Shown one piece after another: positions 42,773-52,856 of a stretch of 64,000 bases of DNA; the stretch's first letter is position 1, and each line of letters begins with the position of its first letter. Location: assembly GCF_014651855.1 (NCBI RefSeq), contig NZ_BMXR01000002.1, forward strand, positions 411,867-475,866, read 5' to 3'. This DNA is from Saccharospirillum salsuginis. Its GTDB lineage: Bacteria; Pseudomonadota; Gammaproteobacteria; Pseudomonadales; Natronospirillaceae. A model generated the notes under the pieces. The model saw nothing but the letters and a program-made list of their open reading frames with translations. It had not been told where the DNA came from and made no database searches. Position numbers and translations under genes: made by a program.

Positions 42773-42886
42773 GCGTCGAGTGGGTGGAGGGGGTATCCGG
42801 GGGTGTCTGAGGCAGGGACTGCCGAAGCCAAGCCCCCATGGATGGGTTTATGGCGACCCCGGATACCCCTACCACCCACTCGACGC
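42773..42886 (+). repeat. Cloverleaf-like palindromic element, copy D
   Basis: The outer arms (42773-42803 and 42856-42886) begin GCGTCGAGTGGGTGG and are self-complementary over about 31 bp with two mismatches. They enclose the hairpins GGCAGGGACTGCC and CCCCATGGATGGG. The first hairpin has CAGGGACTG where copy B has CATGGATG, keeping the pairing. Confidence 0.85.
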
Positions 42887-43004
42887 GGGTTCCCGGCACT
42901 GTCTTCTACCGGCGGCAGACCCGAAATAGTCCTAATGTCCGACCGCCAAATGCCGATACCTGAATCAAACCCCGTGATTGTTCAGGAATGAGTGGAGCCC
43001 CCTT

Positions 43005-43613
43005 ATGAACCCGATGTCCGGCCGGTCCCTGACGGCGACCCTAGTGCTGACCTTCCTGCTCAGCGGCTGCAGCCTCTGGCCTTTTGGCAATGACGAAGAA
43101 GAAATCGACACCATCGTCTCCGAAGTCCGGCAGATCAACGAAAAACTGCCCCCGATGGAGCCCATGGTCCTGCGCGCTTCCGGCTACGGCGCCATCAACC
43201 CCAACTCCACGGGGTTAACCCAGGTGCAGAAACGCCTCATCGCCATGCGGGCTTCCAAGCTCGACGCCTATCGAACCTTGGCCGAACGCGTCTACGGCAC
43301 CCAGATCGTCGGCAGCTCGACCGTTGAAAACCTCGTCGTCCAGAACGACCGGTTCAAAGCTTTTGTCGATGCCCGAATCCTCGGCGCCAAGGTCGTCTAC
43401 CAGGATCAAATGCCGGACGGCAGCTACGAAACCATGGTCGAAATGGTCATCGATCAGGGCTTTCGCAACTGCCTGGCCAACCAGTCCAACGGGCGTCGCA
43501 ATACCCAATGCGCCTCGGAAATGGTGCACGATCTCGACGCCATCACCCGCAGCCAGTTGCGTAACCAGGGGCTGAATACCTCGGACGGCTCGGGTCTCTA
43601 TTTCATCGAATAA
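43005..43613 (+). CDS. flgP: FlgP/LPP20-family lipoprotein
   Basis: This 202-residue lipoprotein has lipobox LLSGC near residue 22. The LPP20 domain follows: GYGAINPNSTGLTQVQKRLIAMRASKLDAYRTLAERVYG and a C-terminal VVYQDQMPDGSYETMVEM stretch. FlgP proteins form part of the basal-disk or outer-membrane ring of sheathed or polar flagella. GGAG at 42994 serves the ATG at 43005. It precedes flgT by 36 bases. The flgO gene usually found with it is not in this window. Confidence 0.82.
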   Translation: MNPMSGRSLTATLVLTFLLSGCSLWPFGNDEEEIDTIVSEVRQINEKLPPMEPMVLRASGYGAINPNSTGLTQVQKRLIAMRASKLDAYRTLAERVYGTQIVGSSTVENLVVQNDRFKAFVDARILGAKVVYQDQMPDGSYETMVEMVIDQGFRNCLANQSNGRRNTQCASEMVHDLDAITRSQLRNQGLNTSDGSGLYFIE

Positions 43614-43649
43614 TTCTGTCCGGAACACACCCGGAAGGAGTGAACCCAG

Positions 43650-44888
43650 ATGGCACGCCTGATATCGCCGTGGACGCCGATTCTGCTGATTACGCTGTGG
43701 CTCTGGGCCGGGCTCGCCCAGGCCGAACCGACCGATGAGCTGGTCCGGGTCGACGCCCGGGGGGAAGCCGAAATCCAGTACGACGACCTGAACAGCGCCC
43801 GGATGCGGGCCTTGCGCAAGGCGATCGAAAACGCCTCCATGCAGGTCAGCGCCCAGGTGCATTCCACCCAGGTTATGGAAAACGGCAACCTGACCGTCGA
43901 CTACCTGCGCGTCAACAGCGCCGCCCAGGTGCGCGACATCCACATCATGAGCGAGGGCCGCGAGGGTGATCTCTACGCCGTGGACATCACCGCCCGCGTC
44001 GCCAGCGATCAGGTCTGCGCCAACGTCATGGCCAACCACTACCGCAAATCCGTCGCCGTCACCGGGTTTTCCATGGAACACCCCGAACAGGCCACGCTCG
44101 GTCACCTGGGCGCGGTCGATCGTGAACTGGCGGCTTATCTGGTCAATGGGCTGAGTGGCATGGCGGGTGTGCGTGCCCTGAACGCCAACGGCATGACCCT
44201 CTACCCGAACAATCCCTTGAGTGCGCCGACCCAGCTGTCGCCGCGCATGACACTGACCAGCGCCGTCGATGCCGCCAAAAGCCTGGGCGCGCAATTTGTC
44301 ATTTCCGGGGTGATTCGGGACATGGCCATGGAGAACCCGGACGCACCCCGTGCCCGCCGCTGGGACGGTTGGCTGGAAAAGGTCGGCCTGAGCAAAGCAT
44401 CGCGGACCCGGCATTTTGTCTTCGATGTTTTCATTCACGACGGCTATTCCGGCGCCCTGGTGTTCCAGAGCCGTTACAGCACCTATGGTCTGTGGAATGA
44501 ACGGAATAATGCCCGGGTGGGTTTCGCCACCGGCAAGTTCTTCGGGACCGATTACGGCCAGGAGGTGGATCGGCTGATGCGCCAGGCCATGAGCGACATC
44601 CAGCAGACCATTCAATGCCAGCCTTTTATGGCGACCATCACCCAGGTCGACGGCAAGCGGTTGTTCGTCGATACCGGAGCCGCCAGCGGCCTGCGCCCCG
44701 GCGATTTTCTCAGTGTCTACCGCACCAGCCAGCATTTCGATCGCCAGGGCGAAGGCTTCTGGCAGATCAGCGATACCCGTCTGGTGGCTGAGGTGAAACA
44801 GGTGCAGCCGCATTTCGCGATCGCGGAGTTGTCGATCGGCAGTGAGCGGTTGAATTTACAGATGGACGATCTGGTGATGGGCTGGTAA
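43650..44888 (+). CDS. flgT: Flagellar H-ring protein FlgT
   Basis: This 412-residue periplasmic protein has a signal peptide (cleavage near AQAEP, residue 25). Three regions match the FlgT layout: an N-domain with LNSARMRALRKAIENASMQV (about 47-66), a middle domain (about 130-310) and a C-terminal SH3-like domain (QVDGKRLFVDTGAASGLRPGDFLSVY). In Vibrio FlgT builds the H ring that stabilises the sodium-driven motor. Together with FlgP this suggests a polar flagellum. AAGGAG precedes the ATG. Confidence 0.85.
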   Translation: MARLISPWTPILLITLWLWAGLAQAEPTDELVRVDARGEAEIQYDDLNSARMRALRKAIENASMQVSAQVHSTQVMENGNLTVDYLRVNSAAQVRDIHIMSEGREGDLYAVDITARVASDQVCANVMANHYRKSVAVTGFSMEHPEQATLGHLGAVDRELAAYLVNGLSGMAGVRALNANGMTLYPNNPLSAPTQLSPRMTLTSAVDAAKSLGAQFVISGVIRDMAMENPDAPRARRWDGWLEKVGLSKASRTRHFVFDVFIHDGYSGALVFQSRYSTYGLWNERNNARVGFATGKFFGTDYGQEVDRLMRQAMSDIQQTIQCQPFMATITQVDGKRLFVDTGAASGLRPGDFLSVYRTSQHFDRQGEGFWQISDTRLVAEVKQVQPHFAIAELSIGSERLNLQMDDLVMGW

Positions 44889-44901
44889 TAGGCATGGCTT
44901 C

Positions 44902-45023
44902 GTAGTTTGGATTAGGTCCGAAGGGCCGTAATCCAACGATGGTGGCTCTGGCTGGGCCAACGCCATTGGCATGATGTTGGATTACGGCTTTCGGCTACCG
45001 GAGCGCCGGCCGATCCAACCTAC
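44902..45023. repeat. Inverted GTTGGAT...ATCCAAC repeat pair
   Basis: GTAGTTTGGATTAGG and GATCCAACCTAC flank this block, with internal GTAATCCAACG and GTTGGATTACGG. The same family occurs at 53651-53715, 55152-55190 and 58517-58657. It lies between convergent genes. Confidence 0.7.
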
Positions 45024-45057
45024 TTCCCCCTGGGAAGATAGGCGGTTCGATTCCCGT

Positions 45058-45804
45058 TCAGTCAAAGTTGTATTTATCCAGAATGGCCCGGTAATCCTCG
45101 GTTTTCATGAAGTCTTCCAGGGCCGCCGTGAATTCGGCGGCCAAGGTGTCCGCATCGGGGTGGGCCTTGGAAAACGCGATGTAGTTCGGTCCGCGATCGA
45201 TCGGTGGCGTCAGGAAGCGAATCTTGTCCCTCACCCCCAGTTCCTCCGCATACAACGACAGAGCCGGCTTGTTGCCCACGCCGATGAAATTCCGGCGGGT
45301 CGCCAGTGATTTCAGCAGTTCTGCCTCGTTGTTCACCGGAATCTTGTTCAGGTAGTCCGCCTGATCGAACTGTTCACCGTGCCAGTAGCCGCGCACGGCC
45401 AGGAAACTGAAGTCCGCCAGGTCCCTCAGGTCGCCGTCGAATTCGACGTTCAGATGCTTGGGCACGGCCAGGTAGGAACTCTCGAACAGGTGAGGAGCAT
45501 CGGTGTAGACGACGTCCCGGGCGCGCTCTTCTGTTTTAAAATAGAGAATGACCATGTCGATCTGGCCGATGCGCAGGAAGTACTGCACCCGGGCCCAGGG
45601 GAATCGGTGGTATTCCAGGTCGTAATCGAGGGAGTCGGCCACGTGTTCGGCGATCTCCACCGCCGCACCGCGCAGTTCATCGTCTTCGACGAAGTAAAAA
45701 GGGGGATAATCCAGTTCGCCCAGACCGACGTTCAGTCGATCGGCCGCGGTGACCAGCGGGAACAGCAATGTCAGGGCAGCCCAGAGATGGCGCGGTTTCG
45801 GCAT
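45058..45804 (-). CDS. Periplasmic solute-binding protein, family 3
   Basis: This 248-residue protein has a signal peptide (MPKPRHLWAALTLLFPLVTAA) and an SBP_bac_3 fold: LNVGLGELDYPPFYFVEDDELRGAAVEIAEHVADSL near the start, FPWARVQYFLRIGQIDMVI near residue 75. No transporter genes adjoin it, so it may be an orphan receptor or a non-transport member of the family. The ATG at 45804 gives the cleanest signal peptide; 15 more residues are possible upstream. Confidence 0.8.
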   Translation of the reverse strand: MPKPRHLWAALTLLFPLVTAADRLNVGLGELDYPPFYFVEDDELRGAAVEIAEHVADSLDYDLEYHRFPWARVQYFLRIGQIDMVILYFKTEERARDVVYTDAPHLFESSYLAVPKHLNVEFDGDLRDLADFSFLAVRGYWHGEQFDQADYLNKIPVNNEAELLKSLATRRNFIGVGNKPALSLYAEELGVRDKIRFLTPPIDRGPNYIAFSKAHPDADTLAAEFTAALEDFMKTEDYRAILDKYNFD

Positions 45805-45880
45805 GAGACAACAGACCGTATGGCTTGTCTGAACAGTATAGAAGGGCAAGGCCTTCCGTGACAGTCACACCCGGTAAATA

Positions 45881-46705
45881 TTACTGACTGAAGACCACCC
45901 CCGCCGTATCGCAAAACAGTTTCAGGCCGCTGTCGACATTGAGCATGGTCAGATAGTTGTTCCAGACATAGCCGGTATCGAGCGCGACGAAATCGTCGTC
46001 GCCGGTACGGCCCATCAACGCCGCCCAGTGGCCGAACAACAGGGTGTGGTTGCGTTGCACCGGCCATTCGAACCAGGGTTTCATGCCCTCGGGCGGCTTG
46101 TCCGCTTCAGTCTTTGTTTTCAGTTCCAGTTGGCCGTCCTGCCCGCAAAAGCGCATGCGGGTGAAGGCGTTGGTGATGTAGCGCCAGCGTTCGATGCCGG
46201 TCAGGTCGTTGCGCCAGCGTTCCGGCTCGTTGCCGTACATGGCGTTGATGAAGGTCTTGCACCGGTCCGGGTCCGCCAGGACGCACTCCAGTTCGTAGGC
46301 CCGATCGATCGCCTCCTCATCGCTCCAGATGGGCGGAATCCCGGCATGGGTCATGATCACCCGGCGCTGTTCGTCGCGCAGCAGCAGCGGCTGGTGACGC
46401 AGCCATTCGATCAGTTCGGGGCCATCAGGGGCCTCGAGCACGGCATCGAGGTCCGGGTTGCTCTTCAACGGCTCGTCGGCCAGGGCCAACGCGACCAGGT
46501 GCAGATCGTGATTGCCAAGCACGGTGCGCGCTGACGCACCCATCGAACGGACCAGGCGCAGGCTGCCGAGTGAGTCGTGGCCGCGATTGACCAGATCTCC
46601 GGCCAGCCAGAGCTGATCCAGGGCGGGGTCGAATTTGACGCTCTCCAGCAGGATTTCCAGGGGCTCGCGGCACCCTTGCAAGTCGCCCACGGCGTAGAGT
46701 GTCAT
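45881..46705 (-). CDS. apaH: Symmetrical bis(5'-nucleosyl)-tetraphosphatase
   Basis: This 274-residue metallophosphatase cleaves Ap4A to two ADP. The N-terminus [15 protein letters not shown] (GDxxG), LAGDLVNRGHDSL (GDxVxRG, 37-49) and LGNHDLH (GNHD, 63-69) are the metal-binding motifs, and HAGIPP lies near 126. The start overlaps the rsmA stop by four bases. The apaG gene often found between these two is absent. Confidence 0.93.
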   Translation of the reverse strand: MTLYAVGDLQGCREPLEILLESVKFDPALDQLWLAGDLVNRGHDSLGSLRLVRSMGASARTVLGNHDLHLVALALADEPLKSNPDLDAVLEAPDGPELIEWLRHQPLLLRDEQRRVIMTHAGIPPIWSDEEAIDRAYELECVLADPDRCKTFINAMYGNEPERWRNDLTGIERWRYITNAFTRMRFCGQDGQLELKTKTEADKPPEGMKPWFEWPVQRNHTLLFGHWAALMGRTGDDDFVALDTGYVWNNYLTMLNVDSGLKLFCDTAGVVFSQ

Positions 46706-47496
46706 GCGGAGGACTCCGTACGGCTGAGATGATTGGCCAGCATAACAAAATCTCGAATACTGAGGTTCTCGGCCCGTTCGCCCGGATTCAGACCCAGGGA
46801 TTCGATCGCCTCCGCCGACATCAGCGGTTTGAGGTTGTTGCGCAGCGTCTTCCGGCGCTGATTGAATGCCGTGCGAACGACAACCGCCAGCTTGTCCGGG
46901 TCGTCCGCCGGGTATTCGATGGTGGTGCGCGGGTTCAGTCGCACAATGGCCGACTCGACCTTGGGTGGCGGCGCAAAAGCCCCGGGCGGGACGGTGAACA
47001 GATACCGGGCCTCGCAATAATACTGGATCATGATGCCCAGGCGACCGTAGGCGTTGTCGCCGGGCGCGGCGCAGAGCCGCTGGACCACTTCCTTTTGCAG
47101 CATGAAGTGCATGTCGTGGATGTGGTCCGAGTAGTCGAGCAGGTGAAACATCAACGGCGTCGAGATGTTGTAGGGCAGATTGCCCACCAGACGCAGCGGC
47201 CGGTCGTCGGTGACCAGGGTGTTGAAATCGAAGGTCAGGGCGTCGGCTTCGTGGATGCGCAGGTTCTCGTGGCGGAAAAACTGGGTTTTCAGAATCGGGA
47301 TCAGGTCTCGGTCCAGTTCGACCACATCCAGCTCGCCGCCGGTCGCTTCCAGTAGCGGTTCGGTCAGCGCACCGCGCCCGGGGCCGATCTCGACCATATG
47401 CTGACCCGGTTTGGGTGCGATACTGCCCACGATGCGATCGATGATGCCGGCGTCGTGCAGGAAATTCTGGCCAAAGCGTTTGCGCGCTCTATGCAT
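46702..47496 (-). CDS. rsmA: 16S rRNA dimethyladenosine transferase RsmA
   Basis: This 264-residue SAM-dependent methyltransferase dimethylates the two adjacent adenosines in the 3' loop of 16S rRNA (KsgA). It shows [11 protein letters not shown] (4-14), the SAM motif [15 protein letters not shown] (35-49) and the catalytic NLPYNIS (about 104-110). The ATG at 47496 gives the family's normal start; a longer in-frame reading adds 17 residues from the pdxA 3' end. Confidence 0.94.
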   Translation of the reverse strand: MHRARKRFGQNFLHDAGIIDRIVGSIAPKPGQHMVEIGPGRGALTEPLLEATGGELDVVELDRDLIPILKTQFFRHENLRIHEADALTFDFNTLVTDDRPLRLVGNLPYNISTPLMFHLLDYSDHIHDMHFMLQKEVVQRLCAAPGDNAYGRLGIMIQYYCEARYLFTVPPGAFAPPPKVESAIVRLNPRTTIEYPADDPDKLAVVVRTAFNQRRKTLRNNLKPLMSAEAIESLGLNPGERAENLSIRDFVMLANHLSRTESSA

Positions 47497-48475
47497 GTGT
47501 TGTACTCCGATAAAACGCCATGTCGGCGGCGGTGCGCAGCGCCACACCCAGGGACGTGTCGCTGGCGCGACCGGTGCCGGCCAGATCCAGCGCGGTGCCG
47601 TGATCGACCGACGTGCGGATAAAGGGCAAGCCCAGTGTAATGTTGACCGCCGCGCCGAAGCCTTTGTATTTCAATACGGGCAGGCCCTGGTCGTGATACA
47701 TGGCGAGCACGGCGTCGGCGCGGTCCAGATAATGCGGCTGAAACAGCGTATCGGCCGGCAGCGGGCCTTCCAGATCCCAGCCCAGCGCCCGCAATTCGGC
47801 AAGCGCCGGTTCGATGACCTCGATTTCCTCGCGGCCAAGGTGACCGCCTTCACCGGCGTGAGGGTTCAGCCCGGCGACCAGAATATGCGGTTCGGCGCAG
47901 CCGAAATCCCGCTGCAGCGAGGCGTGCAGCACGGCCGTCACCCGTTTCAGCCGTTCGGGGGTGATCGCCGCGGGCACGTCGGCCAACGGCAGATGGGTGG
48001 TCACCAGAGCGACACGCAACCCTTCGGTGGCGAGCATCATCACCACCTGTTCGACGCCGCTTTTCTGTTCCAGATATTCGGTGTGACCGGTGAAGGGGAT
48101 GCCGGCCTCATTGATCACACCCTTGTGGACCGGGCCGGTGACCAGCGCCGCCCGGTGGTTCAGGGCCAGATCGATCGCGGCATCCAGGGTGTCCAGCACG
48201 TAGGGTGCGTTGGCCGGGTCCAGTTTCCCGGCCTCGCTTGGAGCCCGCAGTTTGACCGGCCAAACCGGCAAAACGCCCGCTGTATGAGCCGTCAGGTGGT
48301 CGGGATCGGCGATTTCGGCGATCTCGACGGACAATTCCAATTGGCGGGCCCGGTCGCGCAGCAGGTCGGGATCGGCGATGGCGAACATCGGTCGATCCAG
48401 CGCGTTCATGGCCTGTTTCAACACCAGGTCCGGGCCGATGCCGGCCGGTTCGCCGGGAGTTACGGCCAGGGGCAT
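47489..48475 (-). CDS. pdxA: 4-hydroxythreonine-4-phosphate dehydrogenase
   Basis: This 328-residue enzyme of the pyridoxal 5'-phosphate pathway starts [17 protein letters not shown], the family N-terminus. It has [24 protein letters not shown] near 125 and the metal-binding [14 protein letters not shown] and [19 protein letters not shown] stretches. It overlaps rsmA by eight bases and follows surA by two bases. Confidence 0.94.
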   Translation of the reverse strand: MPLAVTPGEPAGIGPDLVLKQAMNALDRPMFAIADPDLLRDRARQLELSVEIAEIADPDHLTAHTAGVLPVWPVKLRAPSEAGKLDPANAPYVLDTLDAAIDLALNHRAALVTGPVHKGVINEAGIPFTGHTEYLEQKSGVEQVVMMLATEGLRVALVTTHLPLADVPAAITPERLKRVTAVLHASLQRDFGCAEPHILVAGLNPHAGEGGHLGREEIEVIEPALAELRALGWDLEGPLPADTLFQPHYLDRADAVLAMYHDQGLPVLKYKGFGAAVNITLGLPFIRTSVDHGTALDLAGTGRASDTSLGVALRTAADMAFYRSTTHA

Positions 48476-48477
48476 AG

Positions 48478-49698
48478 TCACAACCGAACCTCCACGAAGC
48501 TCTGGGCGCGCAGTTCCACCAGCCAACGCTGTAACGACTCTTCGTATTTACGCTCCGACAACGTCTGGCGGACTTGCTGGCGCAGCACATCCAGGCCCAC
48601 GTCCTGAGTCCGCTCGCCCTCGACACGCAAAATGTGGAAACCGAACTGGGACTCGAACACCGGGCTGACCTCGCCTTCCGGGATTTCGCGCACCATGCGG
48701 GCAAAGGCCGATACGAATTCGTCGGGCTGGCGCCAGCCCAGATCGCCGCCGTCCCCCTTGCTGCTGAGATCGTCGGTGAATTGATTGGCCAGTTCCGCCA
48801 TGCTGGCACCGGTTTGGATCTGGTTGCGCAGGTCGTCGAGCAGGGCCTGCGTCTGTTGTTCATTGAGCAGCACGTCCGGTTTCACGAGAATATGCCGGAC
48901 CTTGTATTGCGTCACTTGCACCGCTTTGCGCTCTTTCTTGTCGACCAGTTGCGCCATGTGCAAGGCGTCGCCCTGTTCGATCAACACCGCCTCGCCCAGT
49001 TCCAGAACCGGCACCACGGTGCGGAACACGCTGGGCAGGTTGTCCACGGTCCGCAGGCCCAGGTTGCGCGCCTCCGGCTCCCGCGAGAGATCCGCGCCGG
49101 CATCCAGCTCGGCCTTCAAGGCTTCCGCTTCGGCACGCTCATCGACGCTGAACCGCCGATACACCAATTCGAATTCCGCCTCCTGCAACGACTGGCCGGC
49201 CAGTGTCTTCAAATACCGCTCGACCTCGCCCTCGGTCACATTAATGCTGCGCCCCACATGCTGACGCCGAACCTGGCTGATGGTCAGCTCCTGCCGGATC
49301 TGCTCGCGCACGGTCTGATAATCCTGACCGCTTTGCTGAACGGCGGTCACGAACTGTTCGATGCTCATGTTCTGCTGCTGGGCGAGCCGGCGAACGGCAT
49401 CGTTCACCTGGCTGTCGGTGATGTTCAGATTCATCTGCTCGGCCAATTGCAGTTGCAGCCGTTCCTGAATCAACGCATCCAGCACCTGCTCGCGCAGCAC
49501 CTCGTCCGGCGGCAACACCTGTGGGTTGCTTTGATACTGTCGACGGATCTGCTGCAACCGCTGACTCAGTTCCCGCGCCGTTACCACATCCTCATTGGCC
49601 ACGGCCACGATCCGATCCAGCAGCTCGGCCGCCTGGGTTTGGATGACAGTCGCGAATGCCAGTCCAAGGGTGATTGCGCACGTTCTCAATATTCGCAA
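48478..49698 (-). CDS. surA: Periplasmic chaperone/peptidyl-prolyl isomerase SurA
   Basis: This 406-residue protein helps outer-membrane proteins fold. It has a signal peptide (cleavage near TQAAELLDR), the N-terminal chaperone helix domain (about 25-165), and two parvulin domains. The first is diverged (about 175-270) and the second is well conserved ([48 protein letters not shown]). Its substrate lptD is encoded upstream but is separated by a 447-bp repeat-filled gap. Confidence 0.94.
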   Translation of the reverse strand: MRILRTCAITLGLAFATVIQTQAAELLDRIVAVANEDVVTARELSQRLQQIRRQYQSNPQVLPPDEVLREQVLDALIQERLQLQLAEQMNLNITDSQVNDAVRRLAQQQNMSIEQFVTAVQQSGQDYQTVREQIRQELTISQVRRQHVGRSINVTEGEVERYLKTLAGQSLQEAEFELVYRRFSVDERAEAEALKAELDAGADLSREPEARNLGLRTVDNLPSVFRTVVPVLELGEAVLIEQGDALHMAQLVDKKERKAVQVTQYKVRHILVKPDVLLNEQQTQALLDDLRNQIQTGASMAELANQFTDDLSSKGDGGDLGWRQPDEFVSAFARMVREIPEGEVSPVFESQFGFHILRVEGERTQDVGLDVLRQQVRQTLSERKYEESLQRWLVELRAQSFVEVRL

Positions 49699-49821
49699 GG
49701 TGATTGCTCCTGAGTTTTTAGGCCCTGGGTTCTACTGTGGTTTGTCCAGGGCGGCTTAATCCTATTTTGTGGTTGTGGCCCCCGACACTGTCGTGCGGGG
49801 TCGCATCAGATCACTTTTCCA

Positions 49822-49934
49822 GTAGGGTGGGCACTGCCTACCATGGAAGAATAAGTTGACGTTGAATTATCCCACCGGACGATCATTGTTTCCCGTGTTT
49901 GTATCTCAAGGATGGTGGGCAGTGCCCACCCTAC
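49822..49934. repeat. Inverted pair of GTAGGGTGGGC repeats in the lptD-surA spacer
   Basis: GTAGGGTGGGCACTGCCTACC opens and GGTGGGCAGTGCCCACCCTAC closes the block. Together with element copy E it fills most of the 49699-50145 gap, which holds no gene. Confidence 0.75.
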
Positions 49935-49974
49935 AGGTTCCAGTTGGATTGTCATGATTTTGGCTGAGGTTCGA

Positions 49975-50087
49975 GTGTCAGGGGCCGGGGTAGCTTATCC
50001 AGGGGAGTCCGCAGCATGGATGCTGCGGTCTAGCTTACAGGGAGGTATTCACAGCGACCCTGGATAAGCTACCCCGGCTCCTGACAC
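49975..50087 (+). repeat. Cloverleaf-like palindromic element, copy E
   Basis: The outer arms (49975-50004 and 50058-50087) are complementary over 30 bp with one mismatch (containing GGGGTAGCTTATCCAGGG). The first hairpin is CCGCAGCATGGATGCTGCGG. The second is weaker (TTACAGGGAGGTA). It lies 58 bases after the lptD stop and could attenuate transcription into surA. Confidence 0.85.
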
Positions 50088-50145
50088 GTATTCCAGGCAC
50101 TCAATTAAACCGTGCCGTGGCCAACCCGGGCAACCAATCAAACCA

Positions 50146-52713
50146 TCAACGGTAAGTAAACAACCGCCCCCGATACCCGGGCACTTTCTCGTCCAGCAGG
50201 GATTCGACGGTACCGGTACTGCCGCCGAGGCCCTTGAGGGTGAATTCGAACTTGATGCCACTGTCGGTGCGGCTGGCGAACAAGCCGGTTTCGGTGGTTT
50301 CCTCGTCATCCTCGTCCGGAACGCTGTTGAACCCCACCAAACGTACATTCCAGCAACAACTGTCATAGTCTAGGCCGTACACCAGATCCGTGTAACGGAA
50401 ATCGTCCGTTTCAACGCCATCCTCCAACGGCTTTTCCCAGTTAGCGTAACCAATGACCGCCAGGTTTTCACGCAAGGGCCAATAAGTCGAGACCGCCAGG
50501 CTCTGGGTACCTTCGCCCTCGGTCAGATTATCGCCGGTAATGCCGACGCGCAGGAAACTGCGATTCGGCGGCAGCAGGGTCACATCCAGCGAGTAGCCGT
50601 CCAGGTCCCAGGTACGGTGTTCCCATTGGGCCGAGGCGTTGATCTGGAGGTGGCGTTCCGGTGTCCAGCGGGCGTCGAGGTAATTGGGGCTGTATTCGGG
50701 TACGAAATCCGGGTCGATCTCTTCGGCGTCTCCCTCGGTGACGCGTTCCTGGCTCAGTTTCAGGCCCTTGCTGACCCCCAGAAAGACGATTTCGCTGCCG
50801 CTTTCCCGATCCCGCAGCCGGGTGTCGAGGGCGGCGCTGACCCGGTTCATGTCGCCGACGCGGTCGAGGCCACTGAAGCGGCTCTTGGTAAACAGCTTGA
50901 AGTCGTTGTCCACGGCGCTGGTGTTGAGGTCGGGCAGGTGGTCCTGGTCGACGTAGGGCGTGTAGGTGTAATGCAGCCGGGGTTCGAGCGAGTGGACGAC
51001 CAGGCCGTCGGCCGTGGCATAGGGCCGTTCCAGGATCATGCGGCTGTCGGTGGTGAAGCGCCAGGCCTCGGCGTCCGGGCTTTTCTGAAAGTCCTCGTCC
51101 TCGAAGCTGAAATTGGGGTCGAGTTCGTTGATGCGGTCGTAGGCCCAGTAGATGCCTTCGATTTCCGGGCGCAGGTAACCCCATTCGACGTCGAACGGAT
51201 AGGACAGGCCGGCATTGGCGTAGTAACGATGCGTGGTGGTGGCGTAGGTGACCTGGTTGCCGGTCAGGGCATCGAGCCGTTCTTCATCCAGTTCACGGGT
51301 GAAGCGGCTGTAGGTCAGGGTGTTGTTGAACGTGAGCGAGCCGGGCAAACCGAGTGGTTGGTAGCGCAGGCTGGCCTCGGGCAGTCGTTTGAGGCCGTGC
51401 TGGGCGGCGGTGACGGTGTCGTCCTTCGGTTCCTGCCATTCCCCGAGAATCGACGGCGAGAACTGACCGATGCGGGTGGAGGCGTTGACCGAAGCGGTGT
51501 GGAATTTGGATTCGCTGTCCTGCACCGGGGTCGTGGCCTTGGTGTTGACCCGCACCGTGCCCGTGGGCACCTGCTGGATAAGCCCCAGGTTCAGTTTCTG
51601 GTCTTCGACCGGGTCGCCGCCGTTGTTGAAATTCTGGTCGTACTGAATGTCGCTGACCCAGCGGGTATCGAGGTTGTAGCTCGTGCTGTCGGTCAGTTGG
51701 CCGTTTTGCCGGTGGCGCACGGCCCAGCGCTGGACGTCCTCGGCGTTCGCGGTCTCGTCCTGGAGTTCGGCGTCGTTGCGCAATTGCCAGTCGATGTCCG
51801 AGATGCCGTTGTGGTTTTCGGTCAGGAAGCGGAATTCGTTGCGGGCCAGCCAGCCGAGATCCGAGAAGTAGTGCAGCGTCAGGGTGTCGTCGAAATTGGG
51901 CGCCAGATTAAAATAGTAGGGCACCGCCAGTTCACTGAAGCTCGGGCCTTCGCCGAGGCCGTAGGTGGCGGTCAAAAAGCCGCTGCGGCGACGGTCGTCG
52001 ATCGGAAACGACACATAGGGGAAGTAGAATACGGGAATCGACTTGATTTCGAAGCGGGCGTGCCAGGCTTTGGCGATGCCGGTGTCTCGGTCGACCTCGA
52101 AGGAGGCGGCGCGGATCTGCCATTGCGGGTCCTGCGGCATGCAGCGGGTAAAGGAGGCGCTTTGGCCTTCGAGGTAGTTGCCGCCACTGCGGTACAAGGT
52201 CCGGGCCGAGCCGTGCATGTCCTGTTCGTGCAGGGCGAAATGGGCGTTGTCGACGGTCGAGGTCTGGTCGTCGAAATTGAGGTCGGCTTCCTCGCCGGTG
52301 ACCAGGATGCCGATGGTGCGCAGCCGGACATGGCCCAGCAGTTCGCCGCTGTTGCTGGGTCGTTCGTAGATGAATTCATCGGCCTGAGCGCGGAAGGTGT
52401 TCTGGCGGGCGCTGACGTTGCCGACCAGGGCCGCGCCGTCTTCGGAGATCTCCCGGCTGTAGTCGAACAGGAAGGTGATCGGGCTTTGCTCATTCGGCAG
52501 GTTCGGGTCTACAGTGGGATCGAGCTTGAGCGGGTCGACGAAACCGCCCGGACAATATGGCGCGATGCCGACCTGTTCGCTGGCGGGCAGTGCCTCGAAC
52601 GGCCGCCAGTCTTCCAACACGGGATTGTCCTCGGCCGTGACCACGGACGGTACACAGGCTGCCAGCAGCAAGGCCCGGAACGACGGCAGGGTTGGACGGT
52701 TGGATATCGGCAT
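50146..52713 (-). CDS. lptD: LPS-assembly outer-membrane protein LptD
   Basis: This 855-residue barrel inserts lipopolysaccharide into the outer leaflet. It has a signal peptide (cleavage near VVTAED), an N-terminal OstA/LptA-like domain (about 80-210) and a long beta-barrel ending in TYR. Cysteines that could form the family's interdomain disulphides are C54, C in SFTRCMPQ near 195, and the adjacent pair in DYDSCCWNVRLV near the C-terminus. The ATG at 52713 is chosen for the signal peptide; an upstream extension would be rich in Arg and Pro. It is divergent from djlA. Confidence 0.93.
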   Translation of the reverse strand: MPISNRPTLPSFRALLLAACVPSVVTAEDNPVLEDWRPFEALPASEQVGIAPYCPGGFVDPLKLDPTVDPNLPNEQSPITFLFDYSREISEDGAALVGNVSARQNTFRAQADEFIYERPSNSGELLGHVRLRTIGILVTGEEADLNFDDQTSTVDNAHFALHEQDMHGSARTLYRSGGNYLEGQSASFTRCMPQDPQWQIRAASFEVDRDTGIAKAWHARFEIKSIPVFYFPYVSFPIDDRRRSGFLTATYGLGEGPSFSELAVPYYFNLAPNFDDTLTLHYFSDLGWLARNEFRFLTENHNGISDIDWQLRNDAELQDETANAEDVQRWAVRHRQNGQLTDSTSYNLDTRWVSDIQYDQNFNNGGDPVEDQKLNLGLIQQVPTGTVRVNTKATTPVQDSESKFHTASVNASTRIGQFSPSILGEWQEPKDDTVTAAQHGLKRLPEASLRYQPLGLPGSLTFNNTLTYSRFTRELDEERLDALTGNQVTYATTTHRYYANAGLSYPFDVEWGYLRPEIEGIYWAYDRINELDPNFSFEDEDFQKSPDAEAWRFTTDSRMILERPYATADGLVVHSLEPRLHYTYTPYVDQDHLPDLNTSAVDNDFKLFTKSRFSGLDRVGDMNRVSAALDTRLRDRESGSEIVFLGVSKGLKLSQERVTEGDAEEIDPDFVPEYSPNYLDARWTPERHLQINASAQWEHRTWDLDGYSLDVTLLPPNRSFLRVGITGDNLTEGEGTQSLAVSTYWPLRENLAVIGYANWEKPLEDGVETDDFRYTDLVYGLDYDSCCWNVRLVGFNSVPDEDDEETTETGLFASRTDSGIKFEFTLKGLGGSTGTVESLLDEKVPGYRGRLFTYR

Positions 52714-52856
52714 GTGCCCCGAAGACTGGCCAAACAAGGAAGCGGCATGATACCGGAAAGGATGAGGGCACGACAGACCGGGGCGGTAGGCAAAGCGGGT
52801 CCTTCGGGGTAAGCTGACGGACCTTTTACATCGGTGTTCGACGGAGGACAACAGCC

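Noticed and set aside
42595..42810. A 71-codon frame with a hydrophobic start in the 42458-43004 spacer
   Set aside because: Most of it is made of the GTGGGCGG repeat and the start of palindromic element copy D; there is no ribosome site.
50617..52812. A 731-codon open frame opposite lptD, and a 598-codon frame (60842-62638) opposite rpoD
   Set aside because: Both are mirror-frame artefacts of essential conserved genes with clear motifs on the other strand.
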